Positions 1 to 8,995 of a stretch of DNA of 64,000 nt are shown here, piece by piece. This stretch comes from Betaproteobacteria bacterium. Lineage in GTDB: Bacteria > Pseudomonadota > Gammaproteobacteria > Burkholderiales > Rhodocyclaceae. Numbering within the stretch: the stretch's first letter is position 1; each line of letters starts with the position of its first letter. The DNA is taken from contig VEPL01000029.1 in assembly GCA_012026885.1 (NCBI GenBank), positions 186,001-250,000 on the forward strand, written 5' to 3'. The translations under genes and the position numbers were made by a program. The notes beneath the pieces are model-generated. The model was not told where the DNA came from, did no database searches, and was given only the letters and a program-made list of their open reading frames with translations.

Positions 1-832
1 CATGGTGGGTGGACTGCTTGCCGGGGTCGTTCTTGAAGGCGATATCTGCCTTGACCCGATCATAGACGGCGCCCAGTCCCTTGGCATGATTCCAGTTTTC
101 CCAGCGACCATTGACCCAGCGCGCCATGCCCCCTTCGGTCGCCAGCCAGATCTCGCCATTGCGGCCCTCCGCCAGGCCATAGATCCAGTCGTTGGGAATC
201 CCGCCCTTGGTGTTCTCGACCGTATAGAGATCCCACTTGGAACGGTCATCGAGGGCACCCCCACGCACCCGGTTGACCCCAGACCATGTCGCGATCCAGA
301 TATCACCGTTGGCGGCCGTGATCACGTCGTAGACGAACGCGTCACCCAGCCCCTGCGGAATGTTGTAGGTCTTCCACTTGCCGGTCTTCTCGTCGAGCAT
401 CGACATGCCGCCGCCGTAGGTACCGACGGTAATCTGACCCTTGACCCGGCCGACGTAGAACATGCCGTTGGAAAGCAGGCCGTTGCGCGCATCGAAGAGC
501 TTGAAGCTGTCGTCGCGCGTATCGTAGCGGACCAGTCCGCCCGAGGTACCGACCCAGAGGACCTTGCCGTCGAGGTACATCGACTTGACGTTCTTGTTGC
601 CGACGCGGAAATGGGTGAACTTGGCATTGGGATCGACAGTCACCTTGCCTTCGCGCTCGACCGGCCCCTGCGGGATGGGCGGGTGCTGTGACGCACCGGG
701 CACCGGTGGATGCGGCGTTGCCTGGGCGAGCAACTGCGCGCCGGCTTCTCCGGCCTGAACGAAAGCCGCGACGCCTAACGCCAGGGCGAAGGAAACGATG
801 CCATGGCGGAAAACCCTGTTTTTGTCTTGCAT
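1..832 (-). CDS. Exported two-component-regulator-propeller-type protein (3' end outside window)
   Basis: The reading frame runs open from an ATG at 832 to the left window edge, so the C-terminus is missing. The first ~30 residues are a signal peptide (hydrophobic stretch ending near AGEAGAQ). Repeats of the type LWVGTSGG, ITVGTYGGG, IWIATWSG and IWLATEGG are the blade motifs of the two-component regulator propeller family (Reg_prop), normally the periplasmic sensing part of hybrid kinases; no kinase part is seen here. AGGA lies 8 nt before this ATG; an ATG at 841 has no room for a ribosome site. It lies 29 bp after a paralogous gene in the same direction. The role is probably a periplasmic scaffold or sensor in the cytochrome island; the ligand is unknown. 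Confidence 0.75.
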   Translation of the reverse strand, partial: MQDKNRVFRHGIVSFALALGVAAFVQAGEAGAQLLAQATPHPPVPGASQHPPIPQGPVEREGKVTVDPNAKFTHFRVGNKNVKSMYLDGKVLWVGTSGGLVRYDTRDDSFKLFDARNGLLSNGMFYVGRVKGQITVGTYGGGMSMLDEKTGKWKTYNIPQGLGDAFVYDVITAANGDIWIATWSGVNRVRGGALDDRSKWDLYTVENTKGGIPNDWIYGLAEGRNGEIWLATEGGMARWVNGRWENWNHAKGLGAVYDRVKADIAFKNDPGKQSTHH

Positions 833-861
833 GGAATTCATCCTGATGATTCGACCAGCCG

Positions 862-1944
862 TTACTGCGGCGCGATGCGGACAACGCCGCGCCTGGTCCC
901 GGCCCAGATATCGCCGCTGGGTGCCACTGCGAGCGCATAGACATTCGGCTCGAGCAGGCCTTCCGCCTGACCGATCGTCTTCCAGGTCTTGCCGTCGTAA
1001 CGGGAAACGCCGCGGTTGGTGCCGAACCAGAAGACCCCCTTGGCATCCTGGGCCATCGAATAGACGATGTTGCCGGCCAGGCCATCCTTGGTCGTCAGGT
1101 TCGTCCATTTCTTGCCGTCGTAGCGGCTGACACCGCCACCCCAGGTACCTGCCCAGATGCCGCCATCCGGCGCCGCAAGGATGGAGAACACGTAGTTCGG
1201 ATTATACGAGGCCATACCGTCAACCTGGATGTTGAGGTCATGGCGGGAACGCGTACCGAGGCCGGTATTGGTACTGGCCTGCAGTTGCTCGACATTCTCC
1301 GCACCAAGGCCGTCCTTGTGGGTCCATGAACGCCACTTCTTGCCGTCGTACATCGAGACGCCGCCTTCGGTACCGAACCAGACTCTCCCGTCCTTGTCCA
1401 CGCCCAGCCCGTACACCCACTCATTGATCAGTTCCTTGACGTAGGTCTTGAACTTGCCGGTCTTGACGTTGTAGTGATTGACGCCAGCCCAGGTGCCGAT
1501 CCACAGGTTGCCATCCCGGTCATTGGCAAAAGAGTAAATCCAGTAGTCGGCGAGGCCGTGCATCGGGAAAAAGGTCTTCCACTTGCCGTCCTTGTAGCGG
1601 GACGCGCCACCGGCGTTGGTGCCGAACCACTTGTAGCCTTGCGTATCGATGCCGATTGCGAAGACATATTCGTTGGCCAGCCCCTCGTTGCGGGTAAATG
1701 TATTGCGCGGCTTGCTCGATTTGAGGTCGATCTCCATTGCACCTACCGACGTCCCGACCCAGAGCGTCCCGGTATCCTTCTCGACGGTCAGGGCACGGAC
1801 ATAGGTGTTCTGGCCAACCTCGAAGGAATCGACAACCTTGGCGCCACCGACTGCCGGCAGCGAAGCATCAGCCGCCAGCGCGGCCAATGCAAAGGAAACG
1901 CCGAGGACGCCGGCAAGGCGCCGGCAAAGAATCGAAACAGTCAT
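862..1944 (-). CDS. Exported propeller-repeat protein, paralogue of the downstream gene
   Basis: 360-residue protein with a signal peptide (about 1-25) and at least six propeller repeats recognisable as WVGTSVG, WFGTNAGG, WIGTWAG, WFGTEGG, WAGTWGGG, WFGTNRG and WAGTRRG, each followed by a 'YDGKxWxxW' or similar strand. This fills almost the whole mature chain, so it is a stand-alone beta-propeller of the Reg_prop type. The ATG overlaps the stop of the preceding cytochrome gene (ATGA), implying translational coupling. It shares the 'W..W.H..GLGA' segment with the neighbouring propeller, so the two look like a tandem duplication. Function unknown; periplasmic protein-protein or ligand binding is inferred. 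Confidence 0.8.
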   Translation of the reverse strand: MTVSILCRRLAGVLGVSFALAALAADASLPAVGGAKVVDSFEVGQNTYVRALTVEKDTGTLWVGTSVGAMEIDLKSSKPRNTFTRNEGLANEYVFAIGIDTQGYKWFGTNAGGASRYKDGKWKTFFPMHGLADYWIYSFANDRDGNLWIGTWAGVNHYNVKTGKFKTYVKELINEWVYGLGVDKDGRVWFGTEGGVSMYDGKKWRSWTHKDGLGAENVEQLQASTNTGLGTRSRHDLNIQVDGMASYNPNYVFSILAAPDGGIWAGTWGGGVSRYDGKKWTNLTTKDGLAGNIVYSMAQDAKGVFWFGTNRGVSRYDGKTWKTIGQAEGLLEPNVYALAVAPSGDIWAGTRRGVVRIAPQ

Positions 1945-2246
1945 CGCAGCATTCTCACGTAACTCAAAATATCCAGAATATCATTGTCCTTCAGGACGCC
2001 AAATTGGGGCGGGCAGCCTTTCTTTCCCGTCTTGACCGTCTGCATCAGGAGAAAATCCGGCTTTTCCAGGCGCTCACCGAACTTGAATTTCGGTGCATCG
2101 CGAGCGACACCCTCGCCGGTCGGGCCGTGGCAAGCCGAGCAATGCATGTTGTACAAGTCGCGCCCGCGAGCCGGATTGCCGGACCAGGCTGAACTCGATG
2201 CCACGCAGGCAATCGCCAAGGCCAGCAGCAATTTTTTCCGCTTCAT
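1941..2246 (-). CDS. Small monoheme cytochrome c
   Basis: 101 residues: signal peptide (about 1-22), then a class I cytochrome c domain with one heme motif CSACH near residue 37. The C-terminal helix (DILDILSYVRML) is typical of the fold. The loop that normally supplies the methionine ligand in an 'MPxF' context reads GCPPQFG, so the usual sixth ligand appears to be replaced by cysteine or supplied elsewhere. GGAGGG sits 6 nt before the ATG. It forms an operon with the two propeller genes, so the propellers and the cytochrome may act together in the periplasm. Confidence 0.85.
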   Translation of the reverse strand: MKRKKLLLALAIACVASSSAWSGNPARGRDLYNMHCSACHGPTGEGVARDAPKFKFGERLEKPDFLLMQTVKTGKKGCPPQFGVLKDNDILDILSYVRMLR

Positions 2247-2282
2247 TCCACGCCCTCCAGTTGCAAGATCACCCGTTGCCGA

Positions 2283-2939
2283 TCAACGGCGTTGCTTTCG
2301 CTTCTTCACCGTACTCGGGTCGATATCACGCAGGCGGTTGCCCTGCTTCTCGTATTCCGCCGCCCGCGCAGGATCCTTCTCGACCCCGAGACTGCCCCCA
2401 GTCCGGTACGCCAGCGTCAGCGCATCGACAGCGGGCAGGTAATCCTGCTTTGCCGACCGCTCGACCCAGGCGAGCGCCTCGGGAGAACTGGAGTCCGCCT
2501 CCGAGAATCCGAAATCGCCCTTGATGTAGGCGACAGCTACCATGTTGATTGCATCTGCGTAGCCACCCTCTGCTGCCTTGAGCGCCCAGTTGCGTGCCGC
2601 CAGCGGGTCCTTCTTCACGCCTTCCCCGGCCGAAAGAACGACTGCGTACATCACCATCCCCTCGGGATCACCAAGTTCGGCAGCTTTTCGGTAGAGATCA
2701 GCCGCCCGAGCGTCTTCCGTTCCCCAATTGAGAATGCGCCCGAGCAGGACCATCGCGCCGGTATGACCGGCATCTGCCGCCTTTTGCAGTTTCGGCATCG
2801 CACCGACGAAGTCTTCAGACAGATAACTTTTCTTCCCGGCTTCGTAATCCGCCTCTCCGGCCGCCCGGACCGGCGCCGAAGACAGCACAAGGGAACCGAG
2901 CATCAGGGCGAAACAAACCCCGCGCAATCCAACTTTCAA
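2283..2939 (-). CDS. Exported Sel1-repeat protein
   Basis: 218 residues with a signal peptide (about 1-26) and Sel1-like repeats (for example AADAGHTGAMVLLGRI, AAELGDPEGMVMYAVV, AAEGGYADAINMVAVAY). Sel1 repeats form TPR-like helical scaffolds that bind other proteins. The start is a TTG at 2939, chosen because GGGAGG stands 6 nt before it and because it directly precedes the signal sequence. The C-terminus is strongly basic (VKKRKQRR). It lies 21 bp after the sigma-54 response regulator and 36 bp before the monoheme cytochrome, so it probably belongs to the same transcript. Partner unknown. Confidence 0.8.
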   Translation of the reverse strand: MKVGLRGVCFALMLGSLVLSSAPVRAAGEADYEAGKKSYLSEDFVGAMPKLQKAADAGHTGAMVLLGRILNWGTEDARAADLYRKAAELGDPEGMVMYAVVLSAGEGVKKDPLAARNWALKAAEGGYADAINMVAVAYIKGDFGFSEADSSSPEALAWVERSAKQDYLPAVDALTLAYRTGGSLGVEKDPARAAEYEKQGNRLRDIDPSTVKKRKQRR

Positions 2940-2960
2940 ATCCGACCTCCCGTCAATTCA

Positions 2961-4331
2961 TCAACCGGTAACGATACCCAAGGCCTCGAATTCCTCGAGC
3001 TTGCGGTACAGGCTGGACAACCCGATCTCCAGTCGTTGCGCGGCGGTTTTGCGGTCCCCGTTGGACTCCTTCAGCGCCCGCATGATGATATCGGCCTCCA
3101 GCCAGCGCAACTGCTCGCGCAAGCCCCCACTGGTAGCAATATTCGTACCCCGCCTTTCGCGCGAGGTCGAGGTATGGCGCGCGATATCGGGCGGCAGGTC
3201 GGCCAGGGTAATGCGGCCGCCGTCCGCCAGGATGAAGGCCCGGTTGATGACGTTCTCCAGCTCACGAACGTTGCCCGGCCAGCCGTAGTCAACCAGGATC
3301 TCCTCGGCCATCGGGTCGAGCGCCATCGGCTTGCGCGCCGCGCCGCCCAGCTGCTGCAGGACGAAGCGGATCAGCCGTGGTATGTCCTCGCGACGGTCGC
3401 GCAGCGGCGGAATATCGACATGGAAAACCGAGAGGCGGAAGTAGAGGTCCTCGCGAAAACGGCCTTCCTTAACCATTTCGGCCAGGTTGCGATTGGTCGC
3501 CGCGACAATGCGCACATCGATGCGCCGCGCCTGATCGCCGCCGAGCGGCCGTACTTCCTTTTCCTCGATCACGTGCAGGAGCTTGGTCTGCATGTGCAGC
3601 GGCAACTCACCGATCTCGTCGAGGAAGATCGTGCCGCGGTCGGCCTGCGCGAACAATCCCTTGCGCGGCCGGTCGGCGCCGGTAAACGCTCCCTTGGCAT
3701 GACCGAACAATTCGCTTTCGAGCAGGTTTTCGGGGATGGCGGCGCAGTTGACCGGGATGAAGGGATTGGAACTGCGCGGACTCATCTCATGGATCGCGCG
3801 TGCCGTGACGCCTTTGCCAGTGCCGCTCTCGCCGGTAATCAGGACGGTGCTGTCGGTCACCGAGACGCGGGACACCAGCCGGTCGAGCTCGGCCATGACC
3901 GGCGAACTGAAATGGAAAGTGCCACCGTCGCGGGTGACGAACTGGCGCAGCGCCTGATTCTCGGCCCTGAGCCCGCGAATCGAGTCGATCTGCGCCAGGC
4001 GGTGAAGCAGCTCCTCATTCGATACCGGCTTGACGATGTAGTCCGTCGCGCCGGCGCGCAACGCCTCGACCGCCGTCTCGACCGAAGCGAAGGCGGTCAC
4101 CATGACGAAATGGGTATCTATGCCGCTGCCGAGGAAGCTGCGCACGAGGTCAACGCCGTTGCCGTCCGGCATCTTGATGTCGCACAGCGCGACGTCGACG
4201 TCGCCGCGCACCAGCTTGGCGGACGCCTCGCGGACGTTCTCGGCAGTATCCACCGAATGGCCCGCCTTCTTCACCATCGCCGCGATGATCTGGCGGATCG
4301 CCGCCTCGTCGTCAATCACCAGCACATGCAT
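2961..4331 (-). CDS. NtrC-family sigma-54-dependent response regulator
   Basis: 456 residues. Receiver domain at 1-120 with phospho-acceptor Asp51 (ALCDIKMP) and Lys101. AAA+ domain at about 140-375 with Walker A GESGTGKG (167-174), the sigma-54 contact loop GAFTGA (214-219) and the Walker B-like segment GTIFLDEIGEL. A Fis-type helix-turn-helix lies at the C-terminus (about 415-456). All hallmarks of an active enhancer-binding protein are intact. It lies 3 bp downstream of its probable kinase gene. Sigma-54-type promoters are found before several cytochrome genes at 28-34 kb in this window, which makes those genes plausible targets; this link is inferred. Confidence 0.93.
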   Translation of the reverse strand: MHVLVIDDEAAIRQIIAAMVKKAGHSVDTAENVREASAKLVRGDVDVALCDIKMPDGNGVDLVRSFLGSGIDTHFVMVTAFASVETAVEALRAGATDYIVKPVSNEELLHRLAQIDSIRGLRAENQALRQFVTRDGGTFHFSSPVMAELDRLVSRVSVTDSTVLITGESGTGKGVTARAIHEMSPRSSNPFIPVNCAAIPENLLESELFGHAKGAFTGADRPRKGLFAQADRGTIFLDEIGELPLHMQTKLLHVIEEKEVRPLGGDQARRIDVRIVAATNRNLAEMVKEGRFREDLYFRLSVFHVDIPPLRDRREDIPRLIRFVLQQLGGAARKPMALDPMAEEILVDYGWPGNVRELENVINRAFILADGGRITLADLPPDIARHTSTSRERRGTNIATSGGLREQLRWLEADIIMRALKESNGDRKTAAQRLEIGLSSLYRKLEEFEALGIVTG

Positions 4332-4334
4332 CGG

Positions 4335-5879
4335 TCAGGCCTCCCTGGCACCTTCCAACATTGCATTGTCCCCCAGCAACGGCTCCGGCAGCAGCACCGT
4401 TGCCGTCGTTCCGGCGCCGGCGACGGACGTTATCGTGATGTCCCCGTCGAGCTTTCGCACCAGCGCCCGGCACAGCCCCAGGCCCAACCCGCTCCCGCGC
4501 CCCGGCCCCTTGGTCGTAAAGCGCTCCTCGAAGATCCTGTCGAGCAGTTCAGGCCTGATGCCGCTCCCGTTGTCCATGACCTCGAAGTAAATCCAGCCGT
4601 CCCGCGTACCGGTAACCACCCGGATCAGCGGCCTGGGGTCGGTTCGCCCTTCGAGGGCGTCAGCCGCATTGATAAGCAAGTTCATTGCCACCTGCACCAG
4701 ATGGTCGGCCACGGCGAGCACGGCAGGCAAGTTCGGGTCGAGCACCAGATCCACCTCGAGTAGGCGGAAGCGCCGGTCGAAGCGGACGAAATTGGCGGTG
4801 CTGCGCAAGAGGCCGTTGAGGTCGAGCAGTTCCGCCTCCTGCGACTGGGGAACCGAGAACTCGCTGATCTGGCGCGTGATGTGCATCACCCGCTGCGCCT
4901 GATCAAGGATCATCCTGGGGTGGCACTCGACATTGTGCAGCGCGCAGTTCGCCGAACCGCATTCGCCGTCGATCGCCTGGGCGATACCGACGATGGCCGA
5001 CAGCGGATTGTTGATCTCGTGGGCAACCGATGCAGCCAGCGAGCCGATCGACGCCATCTTCTCCTTGTGGAAGTGTTCCTGCCGGGAAATCTCGACTTCG
5101 TCCTCGCGCTGGCGCAGATCATCCTGCATGCGGTTGATCGATGCGATCAGGCTGCCCAGCTCGTCGTCCCGGTCGACCACCAGTGGCGCACCCCGATAGC
5201 CCTTGAGGATCTCACGGGCGCGGTTCTGCACCGCGTTGATATCCTTGGCGAGGCGGTTGAAAAAGAGGGTTGCGAGCCCGCCGAGGAAGCCGACGGCGAT
5301 CAACCCGAAGACGATCCACTCCAGGGAAACGCGATTGGATACTTCCTCGTAGCGGTTCACCGTCTCGCTCTTGCGCCGCGAAACATCGCTGGTGACGGCA
5401 TCGAGGTCGATGACGAGCCGGTGGAGGGCACCACGCAGGTCGGCCGACGAGGAACGCGAAGGACCGGTAACCAGTTCCTTCTGCAGCCGTTCCATCTCGA
5501 CGAGGTTGTCGTCGAGGATGTCGTACCCACTGGCCCGCAGGCGCTTGAGGCCGGGGAGCACCGCCTCGACCTCGAGGACGAGTACCTTGGCCGACTCGCC
5601 GACATCGATGGCGAAGTAGTTTTCGTTGACCACGAGCACGGTACGCGACACGGCGCTGTTGAGCGCCACCAGTCGCGCCTCGTCGGCATGCAGCGACTGC
5701 AGCTTGCCAACCAGTCCGAGCATCGTCTGCCGTTCGGTATAGATGACCCCGGTCAGGAAAACGAAATAGGCGATCATCGCGACAATCAGCCAGGCGCCGC
5801 GCCGGCGCATCGAGCGCCCGAGTGGCAACGCCGCCACGTCGCCGGACGGCAAAGCTTCCTGCTGATTGTCATTCGCCAC
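4335..5879 (-). CDS. Membrane sensor histidine kinase, partner of the sigma-54 regulator
   Basis: 514 residues. Membrane segment at about 29-48, a periplasmic region of ~140 residues, a second membrane segment at about 188-206, HAMP at about 207-260, a dimerisation domain with phospho-His287 (ASVAHEINNPLSAI) and an ATPase domain with the N box (NLLINAADAL) and G boxes (DNGSGI, GSGLGLGL). Between the two dimerisation helices sits a cysteine cluster, C307-x4-C312-x6-C319-H320, that could bind metal or sense redox state. The start is GTG at 5879, preceded by AGGGG. The 124-bp region to the divergent Sel1 gene should contain its promoter. Known family role: phosphorylates the adjacent NtrC-type regulator. 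Confidence 0.92.
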   Translation of the reverse strand: MANDNQQEALPSGDVAALPLGRSMRRRGAWLIVAMIAYFVFLTGVIYTERQTMLGLVGKLQSLHADEARLVALNSAVSRTVLVVNENYFAIDVGESAKVLVLEVEAVLPGLKRLRASGYDILDDNLVEMERLQKELVTGPSRSSSADLRGALHRLVIDLDAVTSDVSRRKSETVNRYEEVSNRVSLEWIVFGLIAVGFLGGLATLFFNRLAKDINAVQNRAREILKGYRGAPLVVDRDDELGSLIASINRMQDDLRQREDEVEISRQEHFHKEKMASIGSLAASVAHEINNPLSAIVGIAQAIDGECGSANCALHNVECHPRMILDQAQRVMHITRQISEFSVPQSQEAELLDLNGLLRSTANFVRFDRRFRLLEVDLVLDPNLPAVLAVADHLVQVAMNLLINAADALEGRTDPRPLIRVVTGTRDGWIYFEVMDNGSGIRPELLDRIFEERFTTKGPGRGSGLGLGLCRALVRKLDGDITITSVAGAGTTATVLLPEPLLGDNAMLEGAREA

Positions 5880-6003
5880 GACTATCCCCTACAATCCCGC
5901 CACCCGGAACTTGCGAAGACATCATTCTTTCCAAGTCACGTGCATCACGCAACCGCCCGTTGATCCATTCCAAGGTGCATTGCCCCTGAGGTTCCCGCCG
6001 ATC

Positions 6004-6537
6004 ATGCTGCGCAAATTCCTCCTGCTCGCCACCCTCGCCCTGCCGGCAGTGTCGTTCGCCGACCCGCTCAACGACGCGATCAAGGCACTGGACGCCGGCC
6101 GCCACGGCCAGGCCATCCAGATGCTTACCCCGCTCGCCAACAACGGCAATGCTCTCGCCCAGTACCGCCTCGGCATGATCTATTACCTCGGCAAGGGCGT
6201 CCCCGAGGACGAAGTCCAAGCGATCCGCTGGTGGAAAAAGGCCGCCGCCCAAGGTTACACCGAAGCGATGTTCGCCTTGGGCTCTGCCTATCTCTTTGGT
6301 TCGCAGGCCGCAAAAACCGTTCCCGACGGCGACCGGGAAGCCGCGATCTGGTATTTCCAGGCCGCCAGCGCCGGCCATGCCGAGGCCCAGTACCACCTCG
6401 GGCTGCTCTTCCTGGGCGGCAAGGGCGTGATCGAGAGCCGCACGGAAGCGGCATTCTGGTTCCGCAAGGCGGCTGACCAGGGGCATACCGAAGCGAAGAA
6501 GGCACTCGGCACCGTCGAAAAGGCCGCTCCGCGCTAA
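6004..6537 (+). CDS. Exported Sel1-repeat protein
   Basis: 177 residues with a signal peptide (about 1-19, ending in SFA) and four Sel1 repeats, each with the LA..GNALAQYRLGMIYY or AA..G(H/Y)TEA consensus. It is likely a periplasmic helical adaptor. The ATG at 6004 was chosen over an upstream in-frame start because it begins the signal peptide; a TGAGG element lies about 12 nt upstream. It is the only plus-strand gene in the first 31 kb, divergent from the histidine kinase and convergent with the thioredoxin-like gene, with a gap of 4 bp. Function unknown. Confidence 0.82.
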   Translation: MLRKFLLLATLALPAVSFADPLNDAIKALDAGRHGQAIQMLTPLANNGNALAQYRLGMIYYLGKGVPEDEVQAIRWWKKAAAQGYTEAMFALGSAYLFGSQAAKTVPDGDREAAIWYFQAASAGHAEAQYHLGLLFLGGKGVIESRTEAAFWFRKAADQGHTEAKKALGTVEKAAPR

Positions 6538-6541
6538 ATCC

Positions 6542-7066
6542 TCAGAGCAGGGCATCGACCGCCGCCCGCGCCGGGCCGCGGTCCCATTCCCGCGCACCAA
6601 CAACGATTTCGCTGACGACACCGTCGCGCGCCACCAGCAGCGTGGTCGGAAAAGCGGCGATCGCCAGCGTCTGCCGCGTCGCCGCGCCCTCGCGGTCGAA
6701 AAGGATCGGAAACGTCACGCCGGTCTGCAGGATGAACTCCCGGACCAACTGCAGGTCTGCATCGACCGATACTGCCAGCACCTCGAGGCCGCGTGCGCGG
6801 CTCTCGCGGTAGAGCCGGTCGAGGGCCGGCATCTCCGCCCGGCACGGTCGGCACCAGGTCGCCCAAAAATTGACCAGCAACGGACGCCCCTGCGGCCAGC
6901 CATAAACCTTGCCATCGAGCCCCGCGACGGCTGGTGCCCGGAAACCGTCCCCGGGCGCAGGCCCGGTGATGCGCGGCTTCGCTTCGTCGCAAGCGCCGAG
7001 CAACAAGGCGAGAGCCGCCTGCAGGCAGAAGCGGCGGCGGCCTTCCTGCGCGTCAGCGCTCGACAC
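6542..7066 (-). CDS. TlpA/ResA-type thioredoxin-like lipoprotein
   Basis: About 174 residues with a thioredoxin fold of the TlpA/ResA class. The active site is WCRPC within FWATWCRPCRAEMP, and the cis-proline follows in 'IAAFPTTLLV'. These proteins keep the cysteines of apocytochrome c reduced before heme attachment. A GTG at 7066 gives an N-terminus with a twin-Arg-like GRRRF segment, a hydrophobic stretch and a lipobox LLGAC, so it should be a lipoprotein. Longer in-frame starts would run through the preceding DUF3365 gene. It overlaps that gene by 14 bp. It fits with ccmG and the CcsA/ResB pair as part of cytochrome maturation. Confidence 0.82.
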   Translation of the reverse strand: MSSADAQEGRRRFCLQAALALLLGACDEAKPRITGPAPGDGFRAPAVAGLDGKVYGWPQGRPLLVNFWATWCRPCRAEMPALDRLYRESRARGLEVLAVSVDADLQLVREFILQTGVTFPILFDREGAATRQTLAIAAFPTTLLVARDGVVSEIVVGAREWDRGPARAAVDALL

Positions 7067-7649
7067 GCTTCTTGACGGACACCGCCCCGCGCAGCTGCCC
7101 GACGCGATAGCCCGTTGCCACGTCGTTCGGATACTCGGCCGCAAGCTGGGCGCGCACCCCGTCCGAAATTTCGCCGCCCGTGCCGTGGCACGCGAGGCAG
7201 GGCTGGCTCACCTGAATCGCCTTCATGTAGCGATGGAAAGTGCCAGCAGGCTCCCTGACCACCTCCACCGTCTCCAGGGCCTCAATTTTCTCACCGCTGG
7301 AAAGGCGCTTCTCGAAATCGAGAAGAACGCGCTGCTCCCAAGCATCGGCTTCGCCCAATGCCCGGTTGCGCGGTCGCAAGCTGACGCGGGTAACACGCAT
7401 GCCCGTGGAACGGGAAATTGCCGAAGCGATCTCGGGCGCACTGTACTTGCAGACAATCACCGAACGGATCGGTCCGGTACGTTCCATTTCACGCACCAGT
7501 TCCCCGCGCACCTGCCCGACGATCTGGCTGGCCGCCTTGCGTGCGAGATCCTCGAAGCGCGCCAACTCTTCATCGGCGACTGTCGCGGTCGACGCTACGG
7601 ACAGGGCAAAAATGAGGGCGGCAGCGAAACGAGCCGGTGGCAACTTCAT
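7053..7649 (-). CDS. DUF3365 (Tll0287-like) periplasmic heme protein
   Basis: 198 residues: signal peptide (about 1-25), then a DUF3365/Tll0287-like domain. One c-type heme motif CLACH lies near residue 150 in the context 'SQPCLACHG', which is the usual position in this family. The family has a PAS-like fold and is often used for redox or ligand sensing, either alone or fused to kinases. The protein sits between ccmI and the TlpA-like gene in the same direction. The proline- and charge-rich central part (EREP..FHRYMKAI) is typical. The role is probably a periplasmic redox protein; its partner is not evident. Confidence 0.85.
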   Translation of the reverse strand: MKLPPARFAAALIFALSVASTATVADEELARFEDLARKAASQIVGQVRGELVREMERTGPIRSVIVCKYSAPEIASAISRSTGMRVTRVSLRPRNRALGEADAWEQRVLLDFEKRLSSGEKIEALETVEVVREPAGTFHRYMKAIQVSQPCLACHGTGGEISDGVRAQLAAEYPNDVATGYRVGQLRGAVSVKKRVER

Positions 7650-7711
7650 GGCCTGCGCCTTTCAAGACACCGCCCGGGTGCCGACAGGGCGCCCGGAATT
7701 CCGATGTCATT

Positions 7712-8995
7712 CTACTTGACGATCTCCGCGATCACCACCTTGACGCTGCCGGCGCCGAGCGGGACCGGCGTCGAAAATCCCTCGAAGTCGCCGCTGCGCG
7801 CAATCGCGTCGCCGCTCTTCGAAACCCGGGCACCGACGATGACCTGACTATGTTGCGACAACTTGATGTTGGGCGCCATCGACTGGCTATCATCCAGCGA
7901 GAACTTGAGCGGCAACGCCGACACGGTCGAGCGCATCATGGCCAGCGGCATCTTGGGTCCGTTGACGGCGCGCGCGAATACATAGACGGTATCCCCGGCG
8001 GCGACCTGCTTGGCCAGCGCCGGCGCCAACTCCACCGTGCCCGCGACACGGGCATCGGCGGCCGGCGCTGCCGCCGCAGGTTGCGCGGCGGGAGCAGCCG
8101 ATGCAAGCGGCTGCATGGCTGGTGCGGGTGCAATCCCCATGCGGTTCTCGGCATCGCGGATGCTGTTGTTGATCCCCTGGGCGGCCGGCGAATCCGGCGG
8201 CACCAGAGCCAGTATCTTTCGCCACTCCCCGATCGCGCCGGCATAGTCCTGGCGGTCGTAGAAGATCGTGCCGGAGAGGGCGAGCGCCTTGATGTTGTTC
8301 GGATCGATCTGCAACGCCTGGCGAATCACCTTTTCCGGCTCGCCCTGCAGGCTGCGGTTATTGGCCATTCCCATCACATCGGCAAAATCGGCCAGCGTCT
8401 GCGCATCGGCGGGCATCATCGCCACGGAACGCCCGTAGGCAGCAACCGACTCCGGGTAGCGCCCCAGCACCGCGTACGAACGCGCCAACATCAGCCAGCC
8501 GGTCGCATCGTTGGGATTCTGTTGCAGACGCTCGGCCAGGCGCTCGACCATGGCAGCGATCTGCTCCGCGGATACCGAATGCGCATCGCCTTGGGCGGCC
8601 GTGGCCGGTGCCTTGCCGCTCATCGCATCCGGCTCGCCGAGCAGCGCATACAGCCCCGCAACCGAAGCCAAAACGGCAACAACGACCCCGCCGATCAGGG
8701 CAGGACTGAAGCCCTTGCCGCCGCCTTCCGGCGTGCCAGCCTCGCTACGCCCGACGTCTTCCAGCACCCGGCGGTCAAGTTCGGCACGCGCCTTTGCCGC
8801 CTCCTCGGCGGACAACACGCCGGCTGCCTCGTCGCGATCGAGTTCGCGGCGCTGCTCGCGTAGCACGGCGAGATTGAGCTCGCGCACGCTCGCGGCTTCC
8901 ACCGTGCCATCTTTTCGTCCGCGCAACAGCGGCCACAACAGAAATCCCAAAGCTGCGACAACCAGCAGCCCGCCCGCAATGATGAAACCCGTCAT
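7712..8995 (-). CDS. ccmI: Cytochrome c biogenesis protein CcmI
   Basis: 427 residues. Two N-terminal membrane segments (about 3-21 and 98-116) flank a cytoplasmic helical loop (NLAVLREQRRELDRDEAAGVL), followed by periplasmic TPRs (about 150-290) and a C-terminal beta domain seen in full-length CcmI. CcmI holds apocytochrome c for the CcmF/CcmH heme lyase. The ATG at 8995 overlaps the stop of ccmH (ATGA) and has AAGGAA upstream; a longer frame to 9142 would run inside ccmH and is rejected. It is the last gene of ccmF-ccmG-ccmH-ccmI. Confidence 0.92.
   Translation of the reverse strand: MTGFIIAGGLLVVAALGFLLWPLLRGRKDGTVEAASVRELNLAVLREQRRELDRDEAAGVLSAEEAAKARAELDRRVLEDVGRSEAGTPEGGGKGFSPALIGGVVVAVLASVAGLYALLGEPDAMSGKAPATAAQGDAHSVSAEQIAAMVERLAERLQQNPNDATGWLMLARSYAVLGRYPESVAAYGRSVAMMPADAQTLADFADVMGMANNRSLQGEPEKVIRQALQIDPNNIKALALSGTIFYDRQDYAGAIGEWRKILALVPPDSPAAQGINNSIRDAENRMGIAPAPAMQPLASAAPAAQPAAAAPAADARVAGTVELAPALAKQVAAGDTVYVFARAVNGPKMPLAMMRSTVSALPLKFSLDDSQSMAPNIKLSQHSQVIVGARVSKSGDAIARSGDFEGFSTPVPLGAGSVKVVIAEIVK

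Noticed and set aside
2292..4763. Long plus-strand open frame (823 codons) opposite the response regulator
   Set aside because: It is antisense to an intact NtrC-type gene with all motifs; the frame is a by-product of high GC codon use and shows no domain.
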